From positions 434,001 to 498,000 of the forward strand of contig NZ_FQXC01000004.1 of NCBI RefSeq assembly GCF_900129875.1: a stretch of 64,000 bases of DNA, in the 5' to 3' direction. The DNA is from Marivita hallyeonensis. GTDB lineage: Bacteria; Pseudomonadota; Alphaproteobacteria; Rhodobacterales; Rhodobacteraceae. The translations under genes and the position numbers were made by a program. The number at the start of each line of letters is the position of its first letter. Within the stretch, counting starts at the first letter, position 1. A model generated the notes under the pieces. The model saw only the letters and a list, made by a program, of their open reading frames with translations, did no database searches and was not told the DNA's origin. This document shows positions 18,950 through 29,923 of this stretch, piece after piece.

Positions 18950-20734
18950 GTGCTGACTGCGGTTTTCGACATCGACCAGACGACACAGGCGGTGATCGCG
19001 CTCGGCACCGTAGTGGTGATGTTCGCGCTGTTCGTGCGCGAGGTCTACCCAACCGAGGTTGTGGCCATCGGTGGCGTCGGTTTTCTTTTGGCCACCGGTA
19101 TCCTGCCTTACGCGGATGCGCTTCAGGTCTTGTCGAATCCCGCGCCTTGGACCATCGCCGCGATGTTTCTGGTTATGGGCGCATTGGTGCGAACCGGCGC
19201 GCTGGCTGCGTTCACGACGGCGGCGCAGAACGCGGCGGAAAAGAACCCCAAAAGGGCGATGGCGGGCATCCTTCTGGTGGTGATCGTCGCCTCGGCCTTC
19301 ATGAACAACACACCCGTGGTCGTGGTGATGCTGCCGCTTTTCGTGCAGCTGGCGAAAACCCTTGGGCTGGCGCCGTCCAAGCTTCTTATCCCGCTCAGCT
19401 ATGCGGCGATCCTGGGCGGGACGCTGACGCTCATCGGCACCTCGACCAACCTTCTGGTCGATGGTGTCGCGCGCGCGCAGGGTTTGGCGCCTTTCACCAT
19501 CTTCGAGGTCACGCCGCTCGCCGTGGTGCTGATCGCGTGGGGGATGCTCTACCTCTGGCTTTTCGGCCGCTTCCTGCTGCCGGACCGGACCAGCATGGCC
19601 GGGATGCTGTCGGACAAATCGAAAATGAAGTTTTTCACCGAGGCGGTGATACCGCCGGACAGCAACCTCATCGACCGCGAGGTTCTGAGCGTACAGCTGT
19701 TCAAGCGTGAAGGCGTTCGACTTGTAGACGTGATCCGGGGCGATGCGTCACTGCGGCGCAACCTCGAGGGGGTGAAACTGCAGGTTGGTGACCGGGTGGT
19801 GCTGCGCACGCAGATGACGGAACTTCTGAGCCTTCAGCGCAACAAGGAACTGCGCCGGGTCGATCAGGTCTCGTCGGTTGAAACCACAACGGTCGAAGTG
19901 TTGATCACCCCGGTCTGCAAGATGGTCGGACGGCGCCTGGGTGCCTTGCGCTTGCGGCGGCGCTATGGGGTCTATCCTCTGGCGGTGCATCGGAGAAACC
20001 AGAATATCGGGCGGCAACTCGATGACCTTGTCGTACGGGTCGGCGACACGCTGCTGCTCGAGGGCGCGCCGGAAGATATCCAGCGTCTTGCCGAGGACAT
20101 GAACCTCGTCGATGTCTCGAAACCTGCCGCGCGTGCCTATCGGCGCAGCCACGCCCCCGTGGCGATCGCCGCTTTGGCCGGTCTTGTTCTGCTCGCGGCA
20201 TTTGGCGTCGCGCCGATTCTGGCTTTGGCGATCATCGCGGTTGCTGTGGTGCTCCTGACGAAATGCGTCGACTCCGAAGAAGCGTTTTCCTTCATCGAAG
20301 GCCAGTTGCTCGCGCTTATATTCGCCATGCTTGCCATCGGCGCCGCACTGGAAGCCTCGGGCGCGGTGACGCTGATTGTCGAAGCTTTGGCCCCCTACCT
20401 GATGAACCTGCCACCCTGGGCGATTGTCTGGGCCATCTATCTACTCACCAGCGTATTGACTGAGTTGGTGAGCAACAATGCGGTCGCCGTTGTGGTCACG
20501 CCGATCGCCATCGGGCTGGCCCAGGCGATGGGGTTCGATCCGCGCCCGCTGGTGGTGGCGGTCATGGTGGCAGCGTCCTGCGCCTTCGCGACGCCCATTG
20601 GCTACCAGACCAATACCCTTGTTTACGGTCCGGGCGGATATGCCTTTTCCGACTTCCTGAAAGTCGGTGTGCCGCTGAACCTGACCGTAGGGATGCTGGC
20701 CTCGGCTTTGATCCCGCTGATCTGGCCGTTGTAA
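18950..20734 (+). CDS. SLC13/DASS-type permease with two TrkA-C domains
   Basis: The 594-residue inner-membrane protein has a split transporter domain (about residues 10-205 and 390-594) around two TrkA-C (RCK-C) domains at about 210-295 and 305-385. Motifs SAFMNNTPVVVVMLP and GTLTLIGTSTNLLVDG in the first half and TELVSNNAVAVVVTPIA in the second are the paired SNT-type substrate/sodium motifs of DASS transporters. Likely cargo is an anion such as a dicarboxylate or sulfate; the exact one is open. The start is GTG at 18950, with GAGGGGA upstream. Confidence 0.88.
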   Translation: MLTAVFDIDQTTQAVIALGTVVVMFALFVREVYPTEVVAIGGVGFLLATGILPYADALQVLSNPAPWTIAAMFLVMGALVRTGALAAFTTAAQNAAEKNPKRAMAGILLVVIVASAFMNNTPVVVVMLPLFVQLAKTLGLAPSKLLIPLSYAAILGGTLTLIGTSTNLLVDGVARAQGLAPFTIFEVTPLAVVLIAWGMLYLWLFGRFLLPDRTSMAGMLSDKSKMKFFTEAVIPPDSNLIDREVLSVQLFKREGVRLVDVIRGDASLRRNLEGVKLQVGDRVVLRTQMTELLSLQRNKELRRVDQVSSVETTTVEVLITPVCKMVGRRLGALRLRRRYGVYPLAVHRRNQNIGRQLDDLVVRVGDTLLLEGAPEDIQRLAEDMNLVDVSKPAARAYRRSHAPVAIAALAGLVLLAAFGVAPILALAIIAVAVVLLTKCVDSEEAFSFIEGQLLALIFAMLAIGAALEASGAVTLIVEALAPYLMNLPPWAIVWAIYLLTSVLTELVSNNAVAVVVTPIAIGLAQAMGFDPRPLVVAVMVAASCAFATPIGYQTNTLVYGPGGYAFSDFLKVGVPLNLTVGMLASALIPLIWPL

Positions 20735-20762
20735 TGCTGGGTCGACGCAGTGACGGAAACGC

Positions 20763-21497
20763 CTACCGGTACCGTTGAACGAAACGGCGTAGGATGTCGG
20801 GCGGGACGGTGACCTCGCTTGACTTGACCGTCACGATCAGGTCCTCCGCCGTTTCCGGCGGAAAGTACCCTCTGTGTTTGTAAATGTTGATGCGGTCTTC
20901 AAAAACGTGGCCGTCCGCCTCGGGATGGAACTGCGTCGCATAAACGTTCCGACCGTATCGGATCATCTGGAACGGGCACGGGTCAGACGCGAGAAGATGC
21001 ACGCAGCCAGTCGGTAGCTCCTGCACTGCCTCTTTGTGACCCACCAGAGCGTCGAATTGCGCGGGCAAACCGGCAAGAAGCGGGTCCGCCGCACCGTCTT
21101 CCGTCAAGGTGCAGGACACAGGACCAACCGGTTCGCCGAAGCGTTCCTTGGACACGTCCGCACCAAGGTGATGGGCAAGTATGCCGATCCCGTAACAACA
21201 TCCCATAAACGGGACGTCCCGCGCGGTGATTTCGGGCATGAGGGACAGGATGTCGGCTTCGATCCTTGCCTCAACCGGGTCTTTGCTGGCTGGATCATCG
21301 GATACGCAGCCTGGGCCACCCCCGACAATGACACCGGCATAGTCCGAGAGGTTCAGATCGTCCGGCAGGGCCTGATGATCAAGGCAGATACGATGCACCT
21401 CTTCCGTGCGTAATCCGCCCTTGTCGAGAAAGGCTGCGAATTCGCCATCACTGGCCTCGGTCTCGGGACGTAACTGCAGGATCAAAAACGGTTTCAT
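20763..21497 (-). CDS. Class I glutamine amidotransferase
   Basis: A 244-residue stand-alone GMP-synthase-type amidotransferase domain. The nucleophile cysteine is in [11 protein letters not shown] and the catalytic histidine in ATQFHPEAD, with the glutamate two residues later. The oxyanion-strand motif [13 protein letters not shown] is also present. Such proteins hydrolyse gamma-glutamyl compounds or supply ammonia; the substrate here is unknown. The ATG at 21495-21497 fits the family start; the open frame reaches 14 codons further. It is convergent with the SLC13 gene. Confidence 0.85.
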   Translation of the reverse strand: MKPFLILQLRPETEASDGEFAAFLDKGGLRTEEVHRICLDHQALPDDLNLSDYAGVIVGGGPGCVSDDPASKDPVEARIEADILSLMPEITARDVPFMGCCYGIGILAHHLGADVSKERFGEPVGPVSCTLTEDGAADPLLAGLPAQFDALVGHKEAVQELPTGCVHLLASDPCPFQMIRYGRNVYATQFHPEADGHVFEDRINIYKHRGYFPPETAEDLIVTVKSSEVTVPPDILRRFVQRYR

Positions 21498-21621
21498 GCT
21501 CCTGTCTTTACTGCGCAGATGGCGCGGGGCAAACCGCAAAATGGGCCACTTGTTCCCTCACCTGCTTCTGCTGTACATAGCCGCGAAATCGCCTCCAAAA
21601 GACAATCAAGGACAGGACACC

Positions 21622-22362
21622 ATGGCCGGCCATTCCAAATGGGCAAACATCCAGCACCGCAAGGGACGTCAGGACGCCGTGCGGGCCAAGCTCTTTTCGA
21701 AGCTTTCCAAGGAAATCACCGTCGCCGCGAAAATGGGCGATCCGGACCCGGAAAAGAACCCGCGCCTGCGTCTGGCGGTGAAGGAAGCCAAATCGCAGTC
21801 GATGCCGAAGGACAATATCGAGCGCGCGATCAAGAAGGCGTCCGGCGGTGACAGCGAAGATTACGAGGAAATCCGGTACGAGGGCTATGGCCCCAACGGC
21901 GTCGCGGTGATTGTCGAGGCGATGACCGACAATCGCAACCGCACGGCCTCGAACGTGCGGTCCACGTTCACCAAGAACGGCGGAAACCTGGGTGAAACCG
22001 GGTCCGTCGGCTTCATGTTCGAGCGCAAGGGTGAGGTGAGCTATCCGGCGGATGTGGGCGATGCGGATACTGTCATGATGGCAGCGATCGAAGCGGGTGC
22101 CGAAGACGTGGAGAGCAGCGAGGACGGCCACATCATCTGGTGCGCGGACACCGATCTGAACGAGGTCGCGACGGCGCTGGAGGCGGAGTTGGGCGAATCT
22201 GAATCGACAAAGCTGGTCTGGAAGCCCACGACGACCACCGAACTTGATCTTGACGGGATGCAGTCTCTGATGAAGCTGGTCGATGCGCTTGAGGACGACG
22301 ACGACGTACAGCGCGTCACGACGAATTTCGAAGCGACGGACGAGGTGATGGCGCAGCTCTGA
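21622..22362 (+). CDS. YebC/PmpR family protein (TACO1-like)
   Basis: The 246-residue protein begins [19 protein letters not shown], the YebC/TACO1 signature, and keeps the family's three-domain length. Members have been described as transcription regulators and more recently as factors easing ribosome stalling; the role here is undecided. The first ATG with the signature is used; the longer frame from 21406 overlaps the divergent amidotransferase gene and has no homology. Confidence 0.92.
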   Translation: MAGHSKWANIQHRKGRQDAVRAKLFSKLSKEITVAAKMGDPDPEKNPRLRLAVKEAKSQSMPKDNIERAIKKASGGDSEDYEEIRYEGYGPNGVAVIVEAMTDNRNRTASNVRSTFTKNGGNLGETGSVGFMFERKGEVSYPADVGDADTVMMAAIEAGAEDVESSEDGHIIWCADTDLNEVATALEAELGESESTKLVWKPTTTTELDLDGMQSLMKLVDALEDDDDVQRVTTNFEATDEVMAQL

Positions 22363-22391
22363 TCGCTGTGTCCGACCTGCGGTCAACCGGC

Positions 22392-22426
22392 GCCCCGCTC
22401 CACCTGACTGGGCGGGGCTTCCTTTT
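22392..22426 (+). terminator. Rho-independent terminator after yebC-type gene
   Basis: A 7-bp stem (GCCCCGC / GCGGGGC, 22392-22398 and 22412-22418) with a 13-nt loop is followed by TTCCTTTT. It lies 30 bp past the YebC-type stop and should end that transcript. Confidence 0.65.
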
Positions 22427-22549
22427 GCGCGTCATCTCTCATGGGCCGCCCAACACACCGACTCCTTTTTTCAGGTTCCTCGCGTTTGCCGCATACCCCT
22501 CCGGCAGGTTTTCGCTTAAGACGGACCCATAACGACAAGAAGCAGGCAC

Positions 22550-23584
22550 ATGGACAACACTTCCGGGACCCCCGAGCAGGCGACTTCCACCCGTTCCGCA
22601 CGCGAATGGGCACGAGTTCTCAACACTTACCGCGAACCGAACGCATGGCGCAGCTGGTACGAAGTGGCCGTGACCATCGGGCCTTTCGTTTTCCTATGGG
22701 CGTTTGCATGGTGGTCACTTGACGTCAGCTACTGGCTGACCTTCGTGATCGCGCTGGTGAACGGTGCATTTCTTTTGCGCTTGTTCATCATCCAGCATGA
22801 TTGCGGGCACGGCGCGTTCTTCGCCAATCGTACGCTGAGCGACTGGCTCGGCCGGGTCCTTGGCGTTTTGACCCTGACACCATACGACGTGTGGCGGCAG
22901 TCACATTCGATCCACCACGGAACGACCGGCAACCTGCATCGACGCGGGATCGGCGACATCCACACGCTTACGGTGAAGGAATACAAAGCCTTATCGATGC
23001 CGCGTCGGATCCAGTATCGCCTTTACCGCAATCCGATCGTGCTTTTCGGGCTTGGACCGGGCTACCTGTTTCTGGTCGAGAACCGCATCCCGGTCTGCTT
23101 TCCGGACAAGGCCAAATACTGGCTTAGCGCGATGGCTACGAATGCGGGCATCCTCGTCGCCCTTGGTCTGATCCTGTATTTCGGTGGGATCGTACCCATC
23201 CTTCTCATCTTCCTCCCGACAACGCTTCTCGCCGCCACCGCTGGCATGTGGCTGTTCTATGTGCAGCACCAGTTCGAGGACACGCACTGGGAAGAGGAAG
23301 ACGCGTGGAATGTGCAGGACGCCGCGTTTCAGGGCAGTTCGCACTACGTGATGCCAAAGGTCCTGCAGTGGGCCAGTGGCAATATCGGCATTCACCACGT
23401 CCATCACCTCCAAAGCCGGATACCGTTTTACCGGCTGACAGAGGTGCTGCGCGACCATGGCGAATTGGCATTCAACAATCGCTTGACCATTCGAGAAAGC
23501 CTGCGCAACGCGCGGCTTCACCTGTGGGATGAGGACAAGAAACAGTTGATGTCGTTCTCGCAAGCGCTCGGAGGGGTGCGCTGA
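22550..23584 (+). CDS. Membrane fatty-acid desaturase
   Basis: A 344-residue di-iron membrane desaturase. The three histidine boxes are HDCGH (83-87), HSIHH (119-123) and HHVHH (282-286), with hydrophobic segments at about 42-80 and 180-225 between them. The box pattern resembles acyl-lipid delta-12/omega-6 type desaturases, which add a double bond to membrane lipids using ferredoxin or another electron donor. A 2Fe-2S ferredoxin gene lies about 0.8 kb downstream on the other strand, but is not in its operon. The bond position cannot be read from sequence. Confidence 0.88.
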   Translation: MDNTSGTPEQATSTRSAREWARVLNTYREPNAWRSWYEVAVTIGPFVFLWAFAWWSLDVSYWLTFVIALVNGAFLLRLFIIQHDCGHGAFFANRTLSDWLGRVLGVLTLTPYDVWRQSHSIHHGTTGNLHRRGIGDIHTLTVKEYKALSMPRRIQYRLYRNPIVLFGLGPGYLFLVENRIPVCFPDKAKYWLSAMATNAGILVALGLILYFGGIVPILLIFLPTTLLAATAGMWLFYVQHQFEDTHWEEEDAWNVQDAAFQGSSHYVMPKVLQWASGNIGIHHVHHLQSRIPFYRLTEVLRDHGELAFNNRLTIRESLRNARLHLWDEDKKQLMSFSQALGGVR

Positions 23585-23609
23585 CCCGAACTGCGCGGTC
23601 GGGCAAGAG

Positions 23610-24341
23610 TCAGCAGGTCAAGGCCTGCTCTAGCGCCGCCGGGCTGTAAGGGCCCAATTCGGTGACGGACAACGCGGAGCCATCGAACCGGACGGCCACA
23701 ACCTGGGTCCAGTTGGCATCGGCCATGATCATCTCGGGCCCCTGCCCGCAGGTCCGCGTCCCACCGGCAATATAGTCCCAGCCGATGCGATGGTTGGTGA
23801 GGCCCGGCAGCGATGCTGCTTCCGTCAGGATCGCCGTGCCATCGGCCTGTGGCTCATAACGCCAGACGCGCAGTGTCTTGGCCAGATGGGGCCGGTCGAC
23901 ATAGGCGATCTCGACCCTGCCGTCACCATCGAGGTCTTCCCACGCCGCAGGAGCCAGCCAACGGAAACGCGTGCCGATATGGGGGGTGGTGGCCAGCGGC
24001 ATCAGGCGGCCATCACGAAGGCCCCACACGCCCAGCCGCGCGCCTTCGGTGTCGGAGCTTTCGATGGTGATGATCTCGGACGTGCCATCGCCGTCCAGAT
24101 CGGCCAGTCGCGGCGCGATGTCTTCGAACACCATGCCGGGCTGCCACGTGGCCGAGGTTTGCGCGCCGTTGCTCAGTTGCACGACCAACGTCGTGTACTC
24201 CACCGCGTCGCCAAGCACGTTGTGCGGATAACGGTCGGTCGGCCCTTGATAGGTCGCCGACACAATGTCCTGCGCGTCAGCTGCGGTGGCGATCCCAAGC
24301 GCCGCCATGACCGAAAGCAGCGCCCTGCCCGGCATGCGCAT
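23610..24341 (-). CDS. Secreted FG-GAP/VCBS-type repeat protein
   Basis: A 243-residue protein with a signal peptide (cleavage after ATAADA, about residue 23). Two calcium-binding-like FG-GAP/VCBS repeats are visible: DLDGDGTSEI and DLDGDGRVEI. The rest looks like beta-propeller blades with WxxG spacing. Two cysteines are near the C-terminal half. It is probably periplasmic, with no known function. The start almost abuts the ferredoxin stop, so it is likely the second gene of that operon. Confidence 0.75.
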   Translation of the reverse strand: MRMPGRALLSVMAALGIATAADAQDIVSATYQGPTDRYPHNVLGDAVEYTTLVVQLSNGAQTSATWQPGMVFEDIAPRLADLDGDGTSEIITIESSDTEGARLGVWGLRDGRLMPLATTPHIGTRFRWLAPAAWEDLDGDGRVEIAYVDRPHLAKTLRVWRYEPQADGTAILTEAASLPGLTNHRIGWDYIAGGTRTCGQGPEMIMADANWTQVVAVRFDGSALSVTELGPYSPAALEQALTC

Positions 24342-24342
24342 A

Positions 24343-26376
<2,034 letters not shown>

Positions 26377-26380
<4 letters not shown>

Positions 26381-26583
26381 CGCATCAGGTTGTCGACAGC
26401 GCGGCGGTGTGTTTCGGCGCGGTTTTGGGCTGCAAGAAGGTCTTCCGGCTTGCGCTTCATGCCCTTTCTCGGCTTTGCAAGATACGCCGCCAGGATCCGG
26501 ATCAGCCTGCGGAGATGTGTCTTGGTGTCGGTCACTGTGACCGGCGCTGCTGAGATCGTCTTGTCTGTGTCGAAATATGCCAT
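26377..26583 (-). CDS. Small basic helical protein, unknown function
   Basis: A 68-residue frame starting at an ATG preceded by GAGGAC on the minus strand. It is basic in the middle (KPRKGMKRKPEDLLAAQNRAETHRRA) and mostly helix-forming. It overlaps the 3' end of the winged-helix/TPR gene by four bases in convergent orientation. A TTAA-N7-TTAA motif lies about 64 bp upstream. No family recognised; it is likely real given the ribosome-binding site. Confidence 0.55.
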
Positions 26584-26646
26584 GATGTCCTCGTCGGTAT
26601 GTGCTGTGTCTGATGGCACTTTCCCACGTGGGTGTGCTCTGCGTCC

Positions 26647-26661
26647 TTAAGCCAGGATTAA
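26647..26661. promoter_or_regulatory. CtrA-like half-site pair
   Basis: TTAA-GCCAGGA-TTAA matches the core TTAA-N7-TTAA of CtrA binding sites in alphaproteobacteria, but lacks the final C of the full motif (TTAAC). It sits between the small basic gene (minus) and the DnaE2 fragment (plus). The assignment is by pattern only. Confidence 0.35.
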
Positions 26662-26718
26662 GGGTTCCAAAGCGATCCGAATTTTGCGGAAAATGCCGGC
26701 TTGCATGATTTGGCATAT

Positions 26719-26733
26719 GTTCTATTTTTGTTC
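26719..26733 (+). promoter_or_regulatory. LexA (SOS) box
   Basis: GTTC-TATTTTT-GTTC is an exact match to the alphaproteobacterial LexA site GTTC-N7-GTTC. It ends two bases before the ATG of the DnaE2-like fragment. In this group SOS boxes of this form stand before recA, lexA and the imuA-imuB-dnaE2 mutagenesis cassette. Confidence 0.75.
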
Positions 26734-26735
26734 TC

Positions 26736-27137
26736 ATGCAGAACGCCTATGCCTCTCGCCATTCGGATGGGCCTGACTGGCCGCGCCCGCCGTCGTGCCT
26801 GATGGCGTCTCAGCTCAAGCTGCCGCCCAACGGGGCGCGGGTGGCGGTGGCGGGGCTTGTGATCCTGCGGCAGCGGCCCGGCACCGCAAAAGGGGTGATC
26901 TTCCTCACGCTTGAAGATGAAACCGGCGTGGTAAACATCATCGTCTGGCGCAAGATGTACGAACGCTTTCGCCGGGCGGTCATCGCCGGGCGGATGCTCC
27001 GGGTCACCGGGCGCATTCAGAATGACGGCGACGTCATCCATGTGATCGCGGAAGAAATCGAAGACATTTCGCCGATGCTCGACCTGCTTCTGTCGCCGAA
27101 ACCCGAGACGCTTTCGCCGGACCTGCAAACCGGCTAG
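26736..27137 (+). pseudogene. C-terminal OB-fold fragment of error-prone DNA polymerase DnaE2
   Basis: The 133-residue frame matches only the C-terminal OB-fold of DnaE2/ImuC: LPPNGARVAVAGLVILRQRPGTAKGV, FLTLEDETGVVNIIVW and VTGRIQ-GDVIHVIAEEIEDIS are characteristic. A complete DnaE2 is over 1,000 residues, and the PHP, palm and fingers parts are missing. The first 22 residues do not resemble the family. A perfect LexA box directly upstream suggests that an SOS-controlled imuA-imuB-dnaE2 cassette lost its middle by deletion, leaving promoter and 3' end. It could instead be a small expressed OB-fold protein, since the frame is intact. Confidence 0.75.
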
Positions 27138-27179
27138 ACTGCGCCCGAGCAGAAACAGACAAACAGGCGCAGTTTAATC

Positions 27180-27734
27180 GTGACCCGTCCCCCGACTGTG
27201 ATCCGGGCCGTCTGTGCCGTGGTTCTGACGGGGTACCTGTGCGCCTGTACCTCCACCAGTGGCTTTGACGACGGGCCCAGCGATCTCGATGTCCCCGATT
27301 TCGCCTCGGCCCAGATCCCGCCACCGCCCGGCGTCAATCCTGGCGGATGCTGGGTGCGCGACGTGGCCCCGGCCGAGCTTCAGACCGTGACGCGTCAGAT
27401 CGAGGTGTCGCCCGCCGAAATGGCCCCGGACGGCACCCTACTGAAACCCGCGCGGTTCCGAACCGAAACCGCGCAGGTGATCGTGCGAGAGCGGCAGGAG
27501 CTAATTTTCGAAACCCCCTGCCCGGCGGACATGACGCGCGAGTTCATCTCGACCCTCCAGCGGGCTCTGGATGCGCGCGGGCTCTATCGCGGACCGATCA
27601 CCGGAGAGATGGATGTCTTCACCCTGCGGGCCGTGCGGCGATACCAAAGCGGACAAGGCCTGCCGAGCGGGCTGCTGTCCCTGCAATCCGCCCGACGGCT
27701 GGGTCTATTGACCACGCCGCGCGATCAACTCTGA
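27180..27734 (+). CDS. Putative lipoprotein with peptidoglycan-binding domain
   Basis: A 184-residue protein starting at GTG. The N-terminal hydrophobic segment ends in a lipobox-like LCAC (Cys at residue 23), so it is probably a lipoprotein of the cell envelope. The C-terminal 60 residues (FISTLQRALDARGLYRGPITGEMDVFTLRAVRRYQSGQG) match a PG_binding_1-like helical domain. The middle is Pro-rich. Function unknown; an envelope-anchoring role is an inference. Confidence 0.72.
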   Translation: MTRPPTVIRAVCAVVLTGYLCACTSTSGFDDGPSDLDVPDFASAQIPPPPGVNPGGCWVRDVAPAELQTVTRQIEVSPAEMAPDGTLLKPARFRTETAQVIVRERQELIFETPCPADMTREFISTLQRALDARGLYRGPITGEMDVFTLRAVRRYQSGQGLPSGLLSLQSARRLGLLTTPRDQL

Positions 27735-27764
27735 TCGCGACACGCGACTCAGCACGCCAAACGG

Positions 27765-27883
27765 TTTGCAAGGTGAAGTTTGCAGTTTTGCAAAAAGCGA
27801 TTGCCCAGCAGGGCCACCTGCATAAACCCAAGCGCTTTGCAAAACTTTGCAGGTCAAATTCCTGAAAACTGCAAAGTTTTTGC
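27765..27883. promoter_or_regulatory. Cluster of TTTGCA motifs upstream of prpE
   Basis: Three groups of TTTGCA-type motifs stand in 119 bp: TTTGCAAG at 27765 with TTTGCAG at 27779 and TTTTGCAAAA at 27786; TTTGCAAA at 27836 with TTTGCA at 27846; and, in reverse, TGCAAA at 27870 with TTTTTGC at 27877. This resembles the TTTGCAAA repeats bound by ScfR/RamB-type regulators such as PccR, which control propionyl-CoA genes in Rhodobacter. Binding is inferred. Confidence 0.6.
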
Positions 27884-27972
27884 GGCCTTCTGCCGCGTGA
27901 CAAATCCAGAGACTTGCCGCAACGTCGCCCGCGCCGTAGGCCAGAGCCACGGACGAAGAGGAGGAGCACGGG

Positions 27973-29865
27973 ATGGGCTACCAAGAGGTTTACGACAGCT
28001 GGAAATCCGATCCGGAGGGATTCTGGATGGACGCGGCCGAGGCGATTGACTGGGACCGGAAGCCCACGAAAGCGCTGACGGAAACCGGTGCAGATCTGTA
28101 CGAATGGTTCGCGGACGGTTTGACCAACACCTGCTGGAACGCGGTCGACCGCCATGTGGAGGCCGGGCGCGGCGGACAGGTGGCGATCATCCACGACAGT
28201 CCGATCACCGGCACGCTGCACAAGATCACCTATGCCGAGCTGCGCAACCGGGTGGCCCGCCTTGCAGGCGCGCTGCGCGCGAAGGGCGTCGAGAAAGGCG
28301 ATCGCGTGATCATTTACATGCCGATGGTACCCGAAGCGCTTGAGGCGATGCTGGCCTGCGCGCGTCTGGGTGCGATCCATTCGGTGGTGTTCGGCGGGTT
28401 TGCCGCGAACGAGCTGGCGGTGCGGATCGACGACGCAAAGCCCAAGGCGATCATCGCCGCGTCCTGCGGGTTGGAGCCGGGCCGCGTGGTAAAGTACAAG
28501 CCATTGCTCGACGGCGCGATCGAGTTGGCGGCGCACAAGCCGGACTTCTGCGTCATTTTCCAGCGCGAGCAGGACGTCGCGCATCTGGAAGACGGGCGCG
28601 ACGTGGATTGGCACGGGTTCCAGTACGGGGTTGAACCGGCGGATTGCGTACCGGTGGAGGGCAATCACCCGGCCTATATCCTCTACACCTCGGGCACGAC
28701 CGGCCAGCCCAAAGGTGTGGTGCGCCACACGGGCGGACATCTGGTGGCGCTGAACTGGACGATGAAAAATATCTACAATGTCGATCCGGGTGACGTGTTC
28801 TGGGCCGCCTCTGATGTCGGCTGGGTCGTCGGGCACAGCTACATCTGCTACGCGCCACTGATCCACGGCAACACCACGATCGTGTTCGAGGGCAAGCCAG
28901 TGGGTACACCGGATGCGGGCACGTTCTGGCGCGTGATCTCGGAGCATAAGGTGCGCAGCTTCTTCACCGCACCGACCGCTTTCCGGGCGGTAAAGCGCGA
29001 AGACCCCAAAGGCACGTTTGTCGAGAAATACGATCTGTCGGGGTTGCGGGCGATCTACCTGGCCGGGGAACGCGCCGATCCCGACACCATCGAATGGGCC
29101 CAGAACGTGACGGGCAAGCCGATCTACGACCATTGGTGGCAGACCGAAACCGGCTGGACCATCGCGGGCAACCCCGCAGGCATCGAAGCCCTGCCGGTGA
29201 AGATGGGCTCTCCGTCCGTGCCGATGCCGGGCTACGATGTGCAGATCCTCGACGAGGCAGGCAATCCGATGCCTCCTGGAGAGCTTGGCGCAATTGCGGT
29301 CAAACTGCCGCTTCCGCCGGGCACCCTGCCGACACTTTGGAACGCCGAGGACCGGTTCAGGAAATCATACCTCACCACCTTTCCCGGCTATTACGAGACC
29401 GGTGACGCGGGCATCGTGGATGACGATGGCTATCTCTACATCATGGCGCGCACCGATGACGTGATCAATGTGGCGGGACACCGGTTGTCCACTGGCGGCA
29501 TGGAGGAAGTGCTCGCATCACATCCAGACGTTGCGGAATGCGCGGTCATCGGCGTGACGGATCAGCTCAAGGGGCAGTTGCCGATGGGGTTCGTCTGTCT
29601 GACAACCGGCGTGAACCGCCCGCACGACGAGATCACTGCGGAATGCGTGAAGCTGGTGCGGGACAAGATCGGACCCGTCGCGGCATTCAAGCTGTGCGCC
29701 GTGGTGGATCGGTTGCCAAAGACCCGGTCTGGCAAGATCCTGCGGGCGACAATGGTCAAGATTGCGGACAGCGAAGACTTCAAGATGCCCGCGACAATCG
29801 ACGATCCGGCGATCCTTGACGAGATCAAGATCGCGCTGCAGGGCATGGGTTACGCGAAAGGCTGA
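27973..29865 (+). CDS. prpE: Propionyl-CoA synthetase
   Basis: A 630-residue acyl-CoA synthetase of the acetyl/propionyl type, activating propionate to propionyl-CoA with ATP. The AMP-binding signature YILYTSGTTGQPKGVVR is near residue 235, WWQTETGW near 385 and the catalytic lysine in TRSGKILRA near 580. The N-terminus MGYQEVYDSWKSDPEGFW and the overall length match PrpE rather than Acs. A strong GAGGAGG site precedes the ATG. The TTTGCA motif cluster upstream suggests control by a short-chain acyl-CoA regulator. Confidence 0.93.
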   Translation: MGYQEVYDSWKSDPEGFWMDAAEAIDWDRKPTKALTETGADLYEWFADGLTNTCWNAVDRHVEAGRGGQVAIIHDSPITGTLHKITYAELRNRVARLAGALRAKGVEKGDRVIIYMPMVPEALEAMLACARLGAIHSVVFGGFAANELAVRIDDAKPKAIIAASCGLEPGRVVKYKPLLDGAIELAAHKPDFCVIFQREQDVAHLEDGRDVDWHGFQYGVEPADCVPVEGNHPAYILYTSGTTGQPKGVVRHTGGHLVALNWTMKNIYNVDPGDVFWAASDVGWVVGHSYICYAPLIHGNTTIVFEGKPVGTPDAGTFWRVISEHKVRSFFTAPTAFRAVKREDPKGTFVEKYDLSGLRAIYLAGERADPDTIEWAQNVTGKPIYDHWWQTETGWTIAGNPAGIEALPVKMGSPSVPMPGYDVQILDEAGNPMPPGELGAIAVKLPLPPGTLPTLWNAEDRFRKSYLTTFPGYYETGDAGIVDDDGYLYIMARTDDVINVAGHRLSTGGMEEVLASHPDVAECAVIGVTDQLKGQLPMGFVCLTTGVNRPHDEITAECVKLVRDKIGPVAAFKLCAVVDRLPKTRSGKILRATMVKIADSEDFKMPATIDDPAILDEIKIALQGMGYAKG

Positions 29866-29906
29866 GAAGCGTATTGGTTCGCGCCGGCGGTGCCGGTCCG
29901 ACCGGG

Positions 29907-29923
29907 GCGCGTCTCCGACGCGC
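29907..29923 (+). terminator. Hairpin after prpE
   Basis: A perfect 7-bp stem (GCGCGTC / GACGCGC) with a TCC loop lies 41 bp past the prpE stop, directly before the repeat element. There is no T-run. It may protect or end the prpE transcript. Confidence 0.35.

Noticed and set aside
26658-27128. A 156-codon minus-strand frame opposite the DnaE2 fragment
   Set aside because: It is His/Arg/Pro-rich, lacks a ribosome-binding site and runs through the LexA box; the plus strand has the recognisable domain.
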